The notes under the pieces were generated by a model that was not told the origin of the DNA, searched no databases, and worked only from the letters and a program-made list of their open reading frames with translations. Source: Leptospira brenneri (GTDB taxonomy: Bacteria; Spirochaetota; Leptospiria; Leptospirales; Leptospiraceae). From it: DNA of 64,000 bases. This document shows, in pieces, positions 56,653-64,000 of this stretch; the first letter of the stretch is position 1, and every line of letters starts with the position of its first letter. Both the position numbers and the translations under genes were made by a program. The stretch is from contig NZ_NPDQ01000004.1 of NCBI RefSeq assembly GCF_002812125.1, forward strand, positions 186,001-250,000, in the 5' to 3' direction.

Positions 56653-57401
56653 TTGACTCCTTCTCTCTCCAAAATCCAATCATAACCAACTTCTTCCAAT
56701 TTTAAGGAGAGGTCTTTACCACCTGTCTCTAAAATTCTTCCATCTGCAAACACATGTACAAAATCAGGAACAATATAATTTAACATTCTTTGGTAGTGAG
56801 TGATGAGTAAAATCGAACGTTCCGGATTTCTGTTGGAGTTAATTCCTTCTGAAACAATTCGCAGCGCATCAATATCCAAACCAGAATCTGTTTCATCCAA
56901 AATGGATAAAACAGGTTTTAATAAACTCATCTGTAAAATTTCGGCCCGTTTCTTTTCCCCACCGGAGAATCCATCATTCACATAACGTCCGATAAATGAC
57001 TGAGGGACTTCCAAAAGATCCATAGATTGTTTTAGTTCTTGTTTGAATTCTTTCACAGGAACTTCTTTTCCACGATGTGCCTTGAGAATGGACTTTAGAA
57101 AGTTTCCAATCGTTACACCTGGAAGTGAAGTTGGGTATTGGAAGGATAAAAACAATCCAAGCCTTGCCCTTTCATCAGTGGTTTTATTTAAAATCGACTC
57201 TCCCCGAAAGAGAATGTCTCCAGAAGTAATCGTATATTTCGGATGGCCAAGAATGACATTGGAAAGAGTACTCTTTCCTGATCCATTTGGTCCCATGATG
57301 GCATGGACTTCACCGGGTCCAATGGTCAAATTGACTCCCCGGAGGATCGTTTTGTCCCCTACGTTGGCATGTAGAGATTTAATTTCGAGAATAGCGGACA
57401 A
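56649..57401 (-). CDS. sufC: Fe-S assembly ATPase SufC
   Basis: A 250-residue ABC-type ATPase with Walker [15 protein letters not shown], the SufC signature [16 protein letters not shown], Walker B-like [16 protein letters not shown] and His in LITHYQRML. First gene of the suf operon. A Fur/PerR-like palindrome lies 25 bases upstream. Confidence 0.96.
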   Translation of the reverse strand: MSAILEIKSLHANVGDKTILRGVNLTIGPGEVHAIMGPNGSGKSTLSNVILGHPKYTITSGDILFRGESILNKTTDERARLGLFLSFQYPTSLPGVTIGNFLKSILKAHRGKEVPVKEFKQELKQSMDLLEVPQSFIGRYVNDGFSGGEKKRAEILQMSLLKPVLSILDETDSGLDIDALRIVSEGINSNRNPERSILLITHYQRMLNYIVPDFVHVFADGRILETGGKDLSLKLEEVGYDWILEREGVK

Positions 57402-57425
57402 GGTGGTATCCTGTATTGTATATAT

Positions 57426-57440
57426 TTAGAATGATTCTAT
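57426..57440. promoter_or_regulatory. Fur/PerR-like box upstream of sufC
   Basis: TTAGAATGATTCTAT contains the perfect 6-1-6 palindrome TAGAAT-G-ATTCTA and matches the Fur-family 7-1-7 pattern TTAGAATNATTCTAA except for one base. It lies 25 bases before the sufC start and overlaps a possible -10 (TAGAAT on the minus strand), so it could repress or sense iron or peroxide. Confidence 0.6.
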
Positions 57441-57495
57441 AATTTAGACGAATCCCTTCTACCAGGAAAAAGCACCACTCAAAAAAAACAAGATT

Positions 57496-58734
57496 CTATT
57501 CCGACCAACCTACCTGGGCAATCAGGATCTTTCCATTCATCAAAGAAAAAGTAAAAATCACATATTGGTTTTGGTTTGAGATGTCATACAAGGGATAAGT
57601 CACCCCCCATTTCTTTCGGAACCGCTCAGACTCTTCCTTGTGTTTTAAAAAGTAAGGTTTCCAAGCGTAGTTATTCCCAATTTGACGGGATCTTTCCAAA
57701 TACCCACCGTTTGCCCGGTCCAAATCATAAGTAGGAGTGATTTGGTACCCTTCTGCGTCACAAACAAAGACTTTTAAGATCTCTCTTGGCAAAGAACCAA
57801 GGATTTGTCCGAACCTGTAGGAAAAATCCTCCTCTTTCACATCAGAAAGCTCATAGAAAAGGTCTTGGAGTTGGTCAATGATTCGCTGTTCCCGAACTCC
57901 CTTCTCCCTGAGTTCCCGCGAACGGACACTGGAGAAGTTTTCTAAAACTGTTTTCATCTTATCCGAGAAAGTATTTCGATTTAGAAAATGCGGATTGGGG
58001 GTAGAGAAATAAAATCCTTGGAGGAGATTGGCTCCCATGGATAAAGCCAGGTTCACCTCTTCTTCCGTTTCGATCCCTTCAAAGAGAAGTTGGCTTCCGA
58101 GTTTCTGAGACATTTCGGATATAGCACCCAGAACTTGTTTGAATGAATTTTTGTTCAAACTTTCTCTCATGATCCGAATGTCGACCTTCATGATATCGGG
58201 GTGTAAGTATCCAATTCTTTCTAGATTGGAAAATCCAGTACCCAAATCATCAATGGCAATTTTCAGGCCGTAATCCCTGAAGATCTGAACGATTTGGATG
58301 AGCCTGTCAATAGAACCGTCAAATTCATCCTCAGTGATTTCGATCACGACTTGGTTGCGATCGATTCCATACTTTTCAATGAGTTGAATGATATGAAAGT
58401 TTTCAGCAAATAAATCGGTATGATGCACCCGAGATAAGAAATTCGGCATCATATTGAAAAAGAGTTTGGTTCGAAGTGAACTCTCTTTTAAGGTTTGGAC
58501 TGCTTTTTCTCTTAGAATTCTGTCAATATTGTAAACGGGAACTGGATCCTGATCCCGATTGTGGAAAAGACCACCCAAAGATTCATAGGTGTTTTTCTTG
58601 GGATTGAACTGACGACCCAGCACTTCGTATGCTGAGATCGAACGATTGATGGCATTGACGATGGGCTGGAAATGTGGGACAAAGTATGTCTCGTTCCAAA
58701 ACTGGTTTCCTTCCGTTGATTCCGTTGTGAACAT
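57496..58734 (-). CDS. EAL-domain c-di-GMP phosphodiesterase with C-terminal sensor domain
   Basis: A 412-residue protein. The N-terminal EAL domain (about 15-260) has the EVLGR variant of EAL, FFNMMP, VIEITEDEF, IAIDDLGTGFSN, DIMKVDI and FEGIE, so activity is likely. The C-terminal 150 residues look like a PDC/Cache-type sensory region (VFVCDAEGYQITPTYDLD, FLKHKEESERF), which is a reversed order from many sensor-EAL proteins. No membrane helix is present, so the sensor is cytoplasmic. Confidence 0.85.
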   Translation of the reverse strand: MFTTESTEGNQFWNETYFVPHFQPIVNAINRSISAYEVLGRQFNPKKNTYESLGGLFHNRDQDPVPVYNIDRILREKAVQTLKESSLRTKLFFNMMPNFLSRVHHTDLFAENFHIIQLIEKYGIDRNQVVIEITEDEFDGSIDRLIQIVQIFRDYGLKIAIDDLGTGFSNLERIGYLHPDIMKVDIRIMRESLNKNSFKQVLGAISEMSQKLGSQLLFEGIETEEEVNLALSMGANLLQGFYFSTPNPHFLNRNTFSDKMKTVLENFSSVRSRELREKGVREQRIIDQLQDLFYELSDVKEEDFSYRFGQILGSLPREILKVFVCDAEGYQITPTYDLDRANGGYLERSRQIGNNYAWKPYFLKHKEESERFRKKWGVTYPLYDISNQNQYVIFTFSLMNGKILIAQVGWSE

Positions 58735-58850
58735 GGTTCCCTTTCGTCCAGGCTAGAACCCAAGAAAAAACTGACAAGTCAAAATCCTCAAACTTTCGAC
58801 AAATCCCCAAGAAAAATGACCCATATTTGACCCATCTATGTCAATTTGAC

Positions 58851-60134
58851 TTAAATTGTATACCCATCGGGAACGGCCGTATGCCTAGGAACAACGATGA
58901 TTCCCTCTCGGATCCGAATGTATTCGTCCTCGTATTCTTGAAGATTCTGTTCGTTTAACAGCCGAACGTTGGCACCAATGGCACAGTCTTTATCGACAAT
59001 TGTCCGTCGTATTTCACAGTTAGGCCCAATTCCAATCGGAATCTTTCCTGACTTCCGGTCAAAATACCCGTAGTGATCGAGTCCCATAATGATGGAGTCA
59101 TAGATTTTGGTTCCCGAAGCAATGAGTTGGCGAACCCCGATGATGGACCGGTGTACCTCACACTGGTTCAAAATCGTTCCTTCGGAAATCAGTGCCTGGT
59201 TGACCACAGCCTGGATGATCTTAGAAGGAGGAAGTGCCCTGGCCCGAGTGTAGATAGGAGTTTTCTCTAAGTAAAGATTGAACTTCGGGATATGATCAGT
59301 TAACATCAAATTGGCTTCGTAAAAAGCACGAATGGTTCCAATGTCTTCCCAATACCCATCATAAGTATAAGCCTTAACCTTTCTTTCGCGGATGGCTTTT
59401 GGCAAAATTTCTTTTCCAAAGTCTGCCATATTTCGATCTTCTAATACATCAATGAGAGTGGATGTATTAAAAATATAAATTCCCATATTCGCAAGGAAGT
59501 TCCCGTTTTTTGTACGACAAGATTCTACTTGTGAAACCTCTTGGGGTTTTTCAATGAACTCCTGGATGAACCCACCCACTCCCGACTTAACAATTCCTAG
59601 TCCATAAATTTGGTCTTCTGGGATGGCATTGGTGGCTACAGATATTTCTGTTTCTGGATCCATCAAATGACTCTGCATAAAATCAGAGAGATCCATATTA
59701 TAAAGTTGGTCACCGGATAAAATAAGGACGTATTTTGGTTTTTGTTCTCTGATATAGGGGAGAACCTTTCTCACTGCATCCGCAGTTCCTTCAAACCAAT
59801 TGGCACTCGACACAGTTTGTTCAGCAGCAATGATTTCCACAAAACTTTTCTGATGGATATTATTGGTAGCGTAGGTTCGGTTGATGTGGCGGTTTAGGGA
59901 ATAGGAATTAAACTGAGTGAGGATAAATATCTTTTCAAAACCGCTGTTAAGCGAGTTAGAGATAGGAATGTCAATGAGGCGGTATTTACCACCGAAACTG
60001 ACTGCTGGTTTGGATCTTTTTTCTGTTAGAGGTAATAAACGAGTTCCTTTCCCTCCACCTAAGATGATGGTCAAAACTTCATCTTTTTTTAAAATGAAGT
60101 CTACACAATCAATAGAGTCTTCTTGAAATCGCAT
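58851..60134 (-). CDS. glgC: Glucose-1-phosphate adenylyltransferase
   Basis: A 427-residue enzyme making ADP-glucose for glycogen. Motifs: ILGGGKGTRLLPLTEKRSKPAV (nucleotide site), RLIDIPISNS, WFEGTADAVRK, SGDQLYNMD, FIEKP and a C-terminal left-handed beta-helix (DSIIMGLDHYG, IGIGPNCEIRRTIVDK). AAGGAAAGG precedes the ATG. It lies after purQ with a 52-base gap. Confidence 0.95.
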   Translation of the reverse strand: MRFQEDSIDCVDFILKKDEVLTIILGGGKGTRLLPLTEKRSKPAVSFGGKYRLIDIPISNSLNSGFEKIFILTQFNSYSLNRHINRTYATNNIHQKSFVEIIAAEQTVSSANWFEGTADAVRKVLPYIREQKPKYVLILSGDQLYNMDLSDFMQSHLMDPETEISVATNAIPEDQIYGLGIVKSGVGGFIQEFIEKPQEVSQVESCRTKNGNFLANMGIYIFNTSTLIDVLEDRNMADFGKEILPKAIRERKVKAYTYDGYWEDIGTIRAFYEANLMLTDHIPKFNLYLEKTPIYTRARALPPSKIIQAVVNQALISEGTILNQCEVHRSIIGVRQLIASGTKIYDSIIMGLDHYGYFDRKSGKIPIGIGPNCEIRRTIVDKDCAIGANVRLLNEQNLQEYEDEYIRIREGIIVVPRHTAVPDGYTI

Positions 60135-60188
60135 ACCTTTCCTTGTAATTCAACTGTAAGAAAAAGCAAGAAAAGGTTAAAAAGATCT

Positions 60189-60836
60189 CTATTTTTTTAA
60201 TAGAGCTTCCAAGATTTGTTTTCCATCCATCTTTCCTGTGTACGGATTCACAGCACGCTCTGGATGAGGCATCATTCCTAGCACATTTCCCGCTTCATTA
60301 CAAATTCCTGCGATATCATTTAAAGATCCATTCGGATTTTGTTTGTAACGAAAAACCACTTGGCCATTTTTTTCTAATCGTTCTAAAGTTTCAGAGTCTG
60401 CAAAGTATGCACCTTCTCCATGTGCAATGGGAATGGAAAGTGACCCCTTCAATCCTTTTGCAATTTTGTTCTCTGCAACGGGAATGAGATCCACATCTTT
60501 ACAAATATACTTTAATGTTCTGTTATGAAGTAAAGCTCCTGGAAGAAGTCCAGATTCCGTAAGAATTTGAAACCCATTACAAACTCCGAGCACCTTTCCC
60601 CCTTGGTTGGCGTATTTCACAACGGAATCCATAGCATTGGAAAACTTTGCCATAGCACCACATCGTAAGTAATCTCCAAAAGAAAACCCACCAGGAAGAA
60701 CAACTAAATCAGGGATGTCAGAAAAAGATTCTTTATACCAAGTGTATTCTACCTTGGCTCCAAATTCAGATTCGAGTATAGTCCCTACATCCTTATCACA
60801 ATTGGAACCGGGAAAGGTAACCACTCGAACTTTCAT
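60189..60836 (-). CDS. purQ: Phosphoribosylformylglycinamidine synthase, glutaminase subunit
   Basis: A 215-residue class I amidotransferase: PGSNCDKDVG at the start, PGGFSFGDYLRCGA, catalytic Cys in LGVCNGFQIL (about 87) and His-Glu in HPERAV. It supplies ammonia to PurL in purine synthesis. Overlaps purS by four bases. Confidence 0.95.
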   Translation of the reverse strand: MKVRVVTFPGSNCDKDVGTILESEFGAKVEYTWYKESFSDIPDLVVLPGGFSFGDYLRCGAMAKFSNAMDSVVKYANQGGKVLGVCNGFQILTESGLLPGALLHNRTLKYICKDVDLIPVAENKIAKGLKGSLSIPIAHGEGAYFADSETLERLEKNGQVVFRYKQNPNGSLNDIAGICNEAGNVLGMMPHPERAVNPYTGKMDGKQILEALLKK

Positions 60837-61081
60837 ACTTTCTCCACAACTAAGCGGTAAGTTTCAATCACTTGGTTCACAAGTAAAGATTCACAAATTT
60901 CTTTGGCAGATGTTTCTGCTTCCGCTTGTGAGCCTGCACTAATCTTCATTTCGATGTATTTTCCAACTCTTAAATCAGAGATAGAGGTTTTCCCTTGGTC
61001 ATGAAGGGTACGGAGAACGGTTTGGCCTTGGGGGTCAAGGACCGATTCTTTGAGAGTAACGTTTATTTTTGCGACAAACAT
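60833..61081 (-). CDS. purS: Phosphoribosylformylglycinamidine synthase subunit PurS
   Basis: An 82-residue Pur[21 protein letters not shown] and the VGKYIEMKI strand, ending VIETYRLVV. It bridges PurQ and PurL. Overlaps the purC end by 19 bases. No purL is in the window. Confidence 0.95.
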   Translation of the reverse strand: MFVAKINVTLKESVLDPQGQTVLRTLHDQGKTSISDLRVGKYIEMKISAGSQAEAETSAKEICESLLVNQVIETYRLVVEKV

Positions 61082-61920
61082 AGGGTGATTTTATCTTCCA
61101 ATTCCAAGTATTTTTTACGTAGTTCTAGGATCAAGGATTCAGGCAATGCGGGGGGCGGTGGATTTTTGTCCCAATCCGTAGATTCGAGCCAATTTCGGAG
61201 GATTTGTTTATCAAAACTGGCGGGAGTTTTGCCCAGTTCGTAAGTGGATGCGTCCCAATACCGGGAAGAATCTGGGGTTAGGATCTCATCGATTAAAATA
61301 GGTTTTCCGTCCACGAGTCCAAATTCGAACTTTGTATCACAAAGAAGGATGCCTTGTTTTGCCATCAGCTCATGTGCTTTGTTGTATAAATGAAGAGAAA
61401 GTTTCTTTAGTTCGGCAAAGATTTCCTTTCCCACTTCTGCTTCCATCGTGGATTCACTCACGTTTTCATCATGGCCGGAATCATTTTTCCTGGCTGGAGT
61501 GAAGATCGGAGTTTCAAACTTGTAAGATTCGAGAATGCCCTTGGGATACGGGACGTGAGCAATGGTTCCATCCGCTTTGTATTCCTTCCAAGCAGATCCC
61601 GTGAGATAACCACGGACAACACATTCAAAATCAATTCGTTTGGCTTTTTTGACTAAAACGGAACGATCCCGAAGTGATTCCGCGTTTTGGAAGGGAGCCG
61701 GGAACTTGGAAACGTCATCGGTAATCAAATGGTTTTTGATTTCAGGAAAATGGCGAAACCAAGCAGTAGAGATACGAGTGAGAATCTTTCCCTTATCAGA
61801 AACTGGTTCGGTAAAGACCACATCGAAAGCAGAAATTCGATCGGTCGCAACAAGAAGAAGAGAGTCTCCTAAATCATAAACATCTCTGACCTTGCCTTTA
61901 TAATTAGGACTAGGAATCAT
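61063..61920 (-). CDS. purC: SAICAR synthase (purine synthesis)
   Basis: A 285-residue PurC of the longer eukaryote-like type: [30 protein letters not shown] near the start, [23 protein letters not shown] and [17 protein letters not shown] 61920 overlaps the upstream stop (ATGA), and is preferred over GTG 61932. First of purC-purS-purQ. Confidence 0.95.
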   Translation of the reverse strand: MIPSPNYKGKVRDVYDLGDSLLLVATDRISAFDVVFTEPVSDKGKILTRISTAWFRHFPEIKNHLITDDVSKFPAPFQNAESLRDRSVLVKKAKRIDFECVVRGYLTGSAWKEYKADGTIAHVPYPKGILESYKFETPIFTPARKNDSGHDENVSESTMEAEVGKEIFAELKKLSLHLYNKAHELMAKQGILLCDTKFEFGLVDGKPILIDEILTPDSSRYWDASTYELGKTPASFDKQILRNWLESTDWDKNPPPPALPESLILELRKKYLELEDKITLCLSQK

Positions 61921-63044
61921 AACTGTATACACACCATGGCCATATCATCACTCGGAGTGGAAGATCCACAAAATTCTAAAATTTTATCTTGGACTGATTG
62001 TAAAATGTCTTCACCTGACTTTACCGATTGGTGAAAAATTTCTTTCATTCCTTCTTCGGTAATGTATTCGGACTTAGAGTTCATTGCTTCACTGGCACCA
62101 TCCGTATACATAAAAAACAAAGATCCATTTTTTAATTGTACTGTTTGTACCTCGTCATTGGCGGTAAAGTTAATTCCCATAATCATAGGACTCATCCCTT
62201 TTAGGAATTTGGTTTCACCGTCAATGTAGACTAAGGGAGCGGGATGGCCGCCATTGATATAAGATAACTTTAGATCTTGGTCAAGAATCGCATAACAGAA
62301 GGTGATTGCATAATCTTCGGGAAGAACTAGTTCCATATTTTTACGTAAATGTTCTACCCGTTCGTGAAGTCCCATCGATGCCACTAAATTGAATAATTGC
62401 ATTTTGAACATCGCACCGATAAGAGCCGCACTCGGACCATGGCCCGAACAATCGGCAATGACAATATGGAGTTTTTTTTCTTCGATCCAAGAATCAACAA
62501 AGTCCCCACCGATCTGTAAATAAGGATGAAATAAAGTTTGAGCTTTGATTCCATTCCAAATAAAACTTTTTTCTGGAATTAATTGGTCTTGGACTCGCCT
62601 TGCGGTTTGTAATTCCTTTTCATACTTACTTTTTTGTCTATACAACTCATCTTGTAAATCTTTCAAACGAATCACTGAATGGATTTTTGCCACGAGTTCC
62701 CTTTTGTTAAAAGGTTTGTTGATAAAATCGTCCCCACCATTTTTCATCGCTTCCTGAAATCCCACCTCTCTTTCAATCGAGGTGATAAAAAGAATCGGAA
62801 GGAGTTTGAACTGGTCCATGGTTCGCAGTTCCCGACAGAAGGAAAACCCATCCTGAACAGGCATATTCACATCTAACAGGAGAGTGTCGATAGCTGTATT
62901 CAAAAGAACTAGACGCGCCTCTTCTGCGGAGTAAGCAGTATAGGTTTTAAATCCCTCTTGTTGGAGAAGGTATTTCAAAAGTTCCACATTTTCGGGAACA
63001 TCATCCACGATGAGAATGGTATGAATGGCTTCTTCTTTCGACAT
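61917..63044 (-). CDS. Response regulator with PP2C (SpoIIE) phosphatase domain
   Basis: A 375-residue protein: receiver domain ([30 protein letters not shown], Lys in FINKPF), a short coiled linker (about 130-160), then an RsbU/SpoIIE-type PP2C phosphatase ([50 protein letters not shown]). It would dephosphorylate an anti-sigma-factor antagonist or similar target on signal. The stop overlaps purC. Confidence 0.92.
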   Translation of the reverse strand: MSKEEAIHTILIVDDVPENVELLKYLLQQEGFKTYTAYSAEEARLVLLNTAIDTLLLDVNMPVQDGFSFCRELRTMDQFKLLPILFITSIEREVGFQEAMKNGGDDFINKPFNKRELVAKIHSVIRLKDLQDELYRQKSKYEKELQTARRVQDQLIPEKSFIWNGIKAQTLFHPYLQIGGDFVDSWIEEKKLHIVIADCSGHGPSAALIGAMFKMQLFNLVASMGLHERVEHLRKNMELVLPEDYAITFCYAILDQDLKLSYINGGHPAPLVYIDGETKFLKGMSPMIMGINFTANDEVQTVQLKNGSLFFMYTDGASEAMNSKSEYITEEGMKEIFHQSVKSGEDILQSVQDKILEFCGSSTPSDDMAMVCIQL

Positions 63045-63047
63045 GGT

Positions 63048-63746
63048 TTAATCCAGTTCCGATTTCAGTTTGGATCTAATATCTTGGATTTTTTCACTAC
63101 GGTTGGAAACAAGAAAAAGGATTAAAAATAGAAAGTGGAAGGCAAGCACTCCAAACCACATACTCTGTTTCATATCAGAATCCATCCCACCCTTTCCAAG
63201 AACACTCCCCGGATGGTTTCCTGGATTCTCAATCCACCGAATGGCACCCCAAGTAAGGATGGCACTGACAGCACAAAGTACGGAAAGATAGGCAGAAAGG
63301 ATGGCTTTTTTTGTTTTTGCCGGAACCAAATAACGGAAAATAAAATAACTTACAAGCGAAATACAAAGGATAAAAAATGACTGCAACCTAGCGTCTGTTT
63401 TGTCCCAAGGAACACCCCAAGCACTGTAAGCCCAAATCGGGCCAGAAAATAAAACACCAACTGCAAATAAAAAAGAAAGTTGGTTTGCGGTAAAGGCAAG
63501 CCGATCCCAAAGCATATTCCGAGAAAAAAGAAAAATAAGAGAAAATAAAAAGGAGAGAACAGGTCCATATAACGCGACCCAGGCGACAGGAACATGTAAA
63601 TAAAAAATTCTGTGGCTTAGCCCTTGTTCTAAAATCACATTGGGGTAAACTAACGATAAAATAATGGCAAAAACGAGTGAGAAACAAACAACGAGGTAAA
63701 AACCGATGTCGAAAGCGGGGTGGAATATCCGAATCTTACGTTCCAT
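63048..63746 (-). CDS. ccmC: Cytochrome c biogenesis heme-handling protein CcmC
   Basis: A 232-residue protein with six hydrophobic segments. His in FYLHVPVAW, the tryptophan-rich periplasmic segment [22 protein letters not shown] (about 100) and NHPGSVL match CcmC. It helps pass heme for c-type cytochrome maturation. Three bases separate it from the response regulator. The Trp motif is a variant form of the usual one. Confidence 0.88.
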   Translation of the reverse strand: MERKIRIFHPAFDIGFYLVVCFSLVFAIILSLVYPNVILEQGLSHRIFYLHVPVAWVALYGPVLSFLFSLIFLFSRNMLWDRLAFTANQLSFLFAVGVLFSGPIWAYSAWGVPWDKTDARLQSFFILCISLVSYFIFRYLVPAKTKKAILSAYLSVLCAVSAILTWGAIRWIENPGNHPGSVLGKGGMDSDMKQSMWFGVLAFHFLFLILFLVSNRSEKIQDIRSKLKSELD

Positions 63747-63797
63747 TTTTTTCCAGATTTTTATAGATGGAAAGAAATTCGAGGAGAAAACAAGGCA

Positions 63798-64000
63798 TTA
63801 ATGCTCATTCCTTAGAATCTCAATCATCACAGAACCGAGTGTTGCATAAAATAACATAAAAAAGAGGAGTAAACCCACGGAAGGTAGGTAAAACCCTGGT
63901 TCCAACCAGTATCTGTGTTCCGCCTCTAACCCAAACAGAAAAAGGGGAATGGAAAAGGGAAGTTGCAAAAGGGGAATGATGATTTCTTTCAACCGGCTTT
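63798..64000 (-). CDS. ccmB: Heme exporter protein CcmB, C-terminal part (5' end outside window)
   Basis: The last 66 codons of a membrane protein; the frame stays open to the window edge. The end R-L-K-E-I-I-I-P-L-L-Q-L-P-F-S-I-P followed by two hydrophobic stretches matches the CcmB C-terminus, and it is 51 bases upstream of ccmC, the usual order. Cut by the window only. Confidence 0.75.
   Translation of the reverse strand, partial: SRLKEIIIPLLQLPFSIPLFLFGLEAEHRYWLEPGFYLPSVGLLLFFMLFYATLGSVMIEILRNEH

Noticed and set aside
1..64000. CRISPR arrays or rRNA genes
   Set aside because: No regularly spaced short repeats and no rRNA-like conserved stretches were seen on reading the window.

Overview
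The window looks like a chromosomal segment of a Leptospira, probably one of the free-living (saprophytic) species. The evidence is a spirochaete-type short flagellin, LpxC (a diderm with lipid A), many small lipoproteins with spirochaete-like lipoboxes, a moderately AT-rich base composition, and familiar Leptospira-type proteins (RRM protein, response regulator plus PP2C phosphatase). The species cannot be fixed by eye. Gene density is high and most genes lie in short, translationally coupled operons. The one clear exception is an accessory patch at about 30.4-33.7 kb.

Layout. 1-3.2 kb: end of xseA, xseB, a sodium/solute symporter and convergent ddl. 3.3-8.2 kb: a secreted aromatic-repeat protein coupled to an Mla-type lipid-transport operon (permease, ATPase, MCE protein), then lpxC with its own terminator. 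8.2-16.5 kb: PTS enzyme I, a POT-family peptide transporter with a cobalamin adenosyltransferase, flagellin, an OmpA-like lipoprotein, YbaB, a cyclic-nucleotide-gated-type potassium channel and an orphan ParA. 16.5-30.4 kb: a YopX-like protein with a TPR protein, acyl-CoA ligase, aminopeptidase N, an RRM protein, a REC/degenerate-GGDEF/EAL regulator, an amino-acid permease, a methyltransferase, an FAD enzyme, a DUF1499 protein and an alpha/beta hydrolase.

30.4-33.7 kb is low-coding accessory DNA. It holds one unknown ORF, a decayed transposase and a better-preserved copy of the same kind of insertion sequence (IS1595/ISXO2-like). The better copy has long terminal inverted repeats and is flanked by a 10-bp direct repeat made of the last ten bases of tRNA-Leu(GAG). 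The IS therefore appears to have hit the 3' end of the tRNA gene and duplicated it, leaving the tRNA intact.

33.8-44.3 kb: YdcF-like protein and lysS, serA, a glyoxalase II-like hydrolase, an endonuclease I, a LysR regulator divergent from a DoxX/oxidoreductase/SDR operon (with a perfect palindrome between them), and a class I flavoprotein disulfide reductase. 44.3-57.4 kb is a thiol and iron-sulfur island. The plus strand carries TrhO, an ABC-2 exporter, BolA, a glutathione transferase, a second BolA, a CGFS glutaredoxin and a CPYC glutaredoxin. Facing them on the minus strand are a suf operon (sufC, sufD, Rieske protein, sufS, sufU, SufT-like), gamma-glutamyltransferase, gshA and a GshF-type ATP-grasp protein. 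A Fur/PerR-like palindrome lies just upstream of sufC. Glutathione synthesis, glutathione turnover, glutaredoxin/BolA cluster trafficking and Fe-S assembly therefore sit side by side. No sufB is seen here. 57.5-64 kb: an EAL protein, glgC, purQ-purS-purC, a PP2C response regulator and ccmC/ccmB, all on the minus strand and mostly overlapping.
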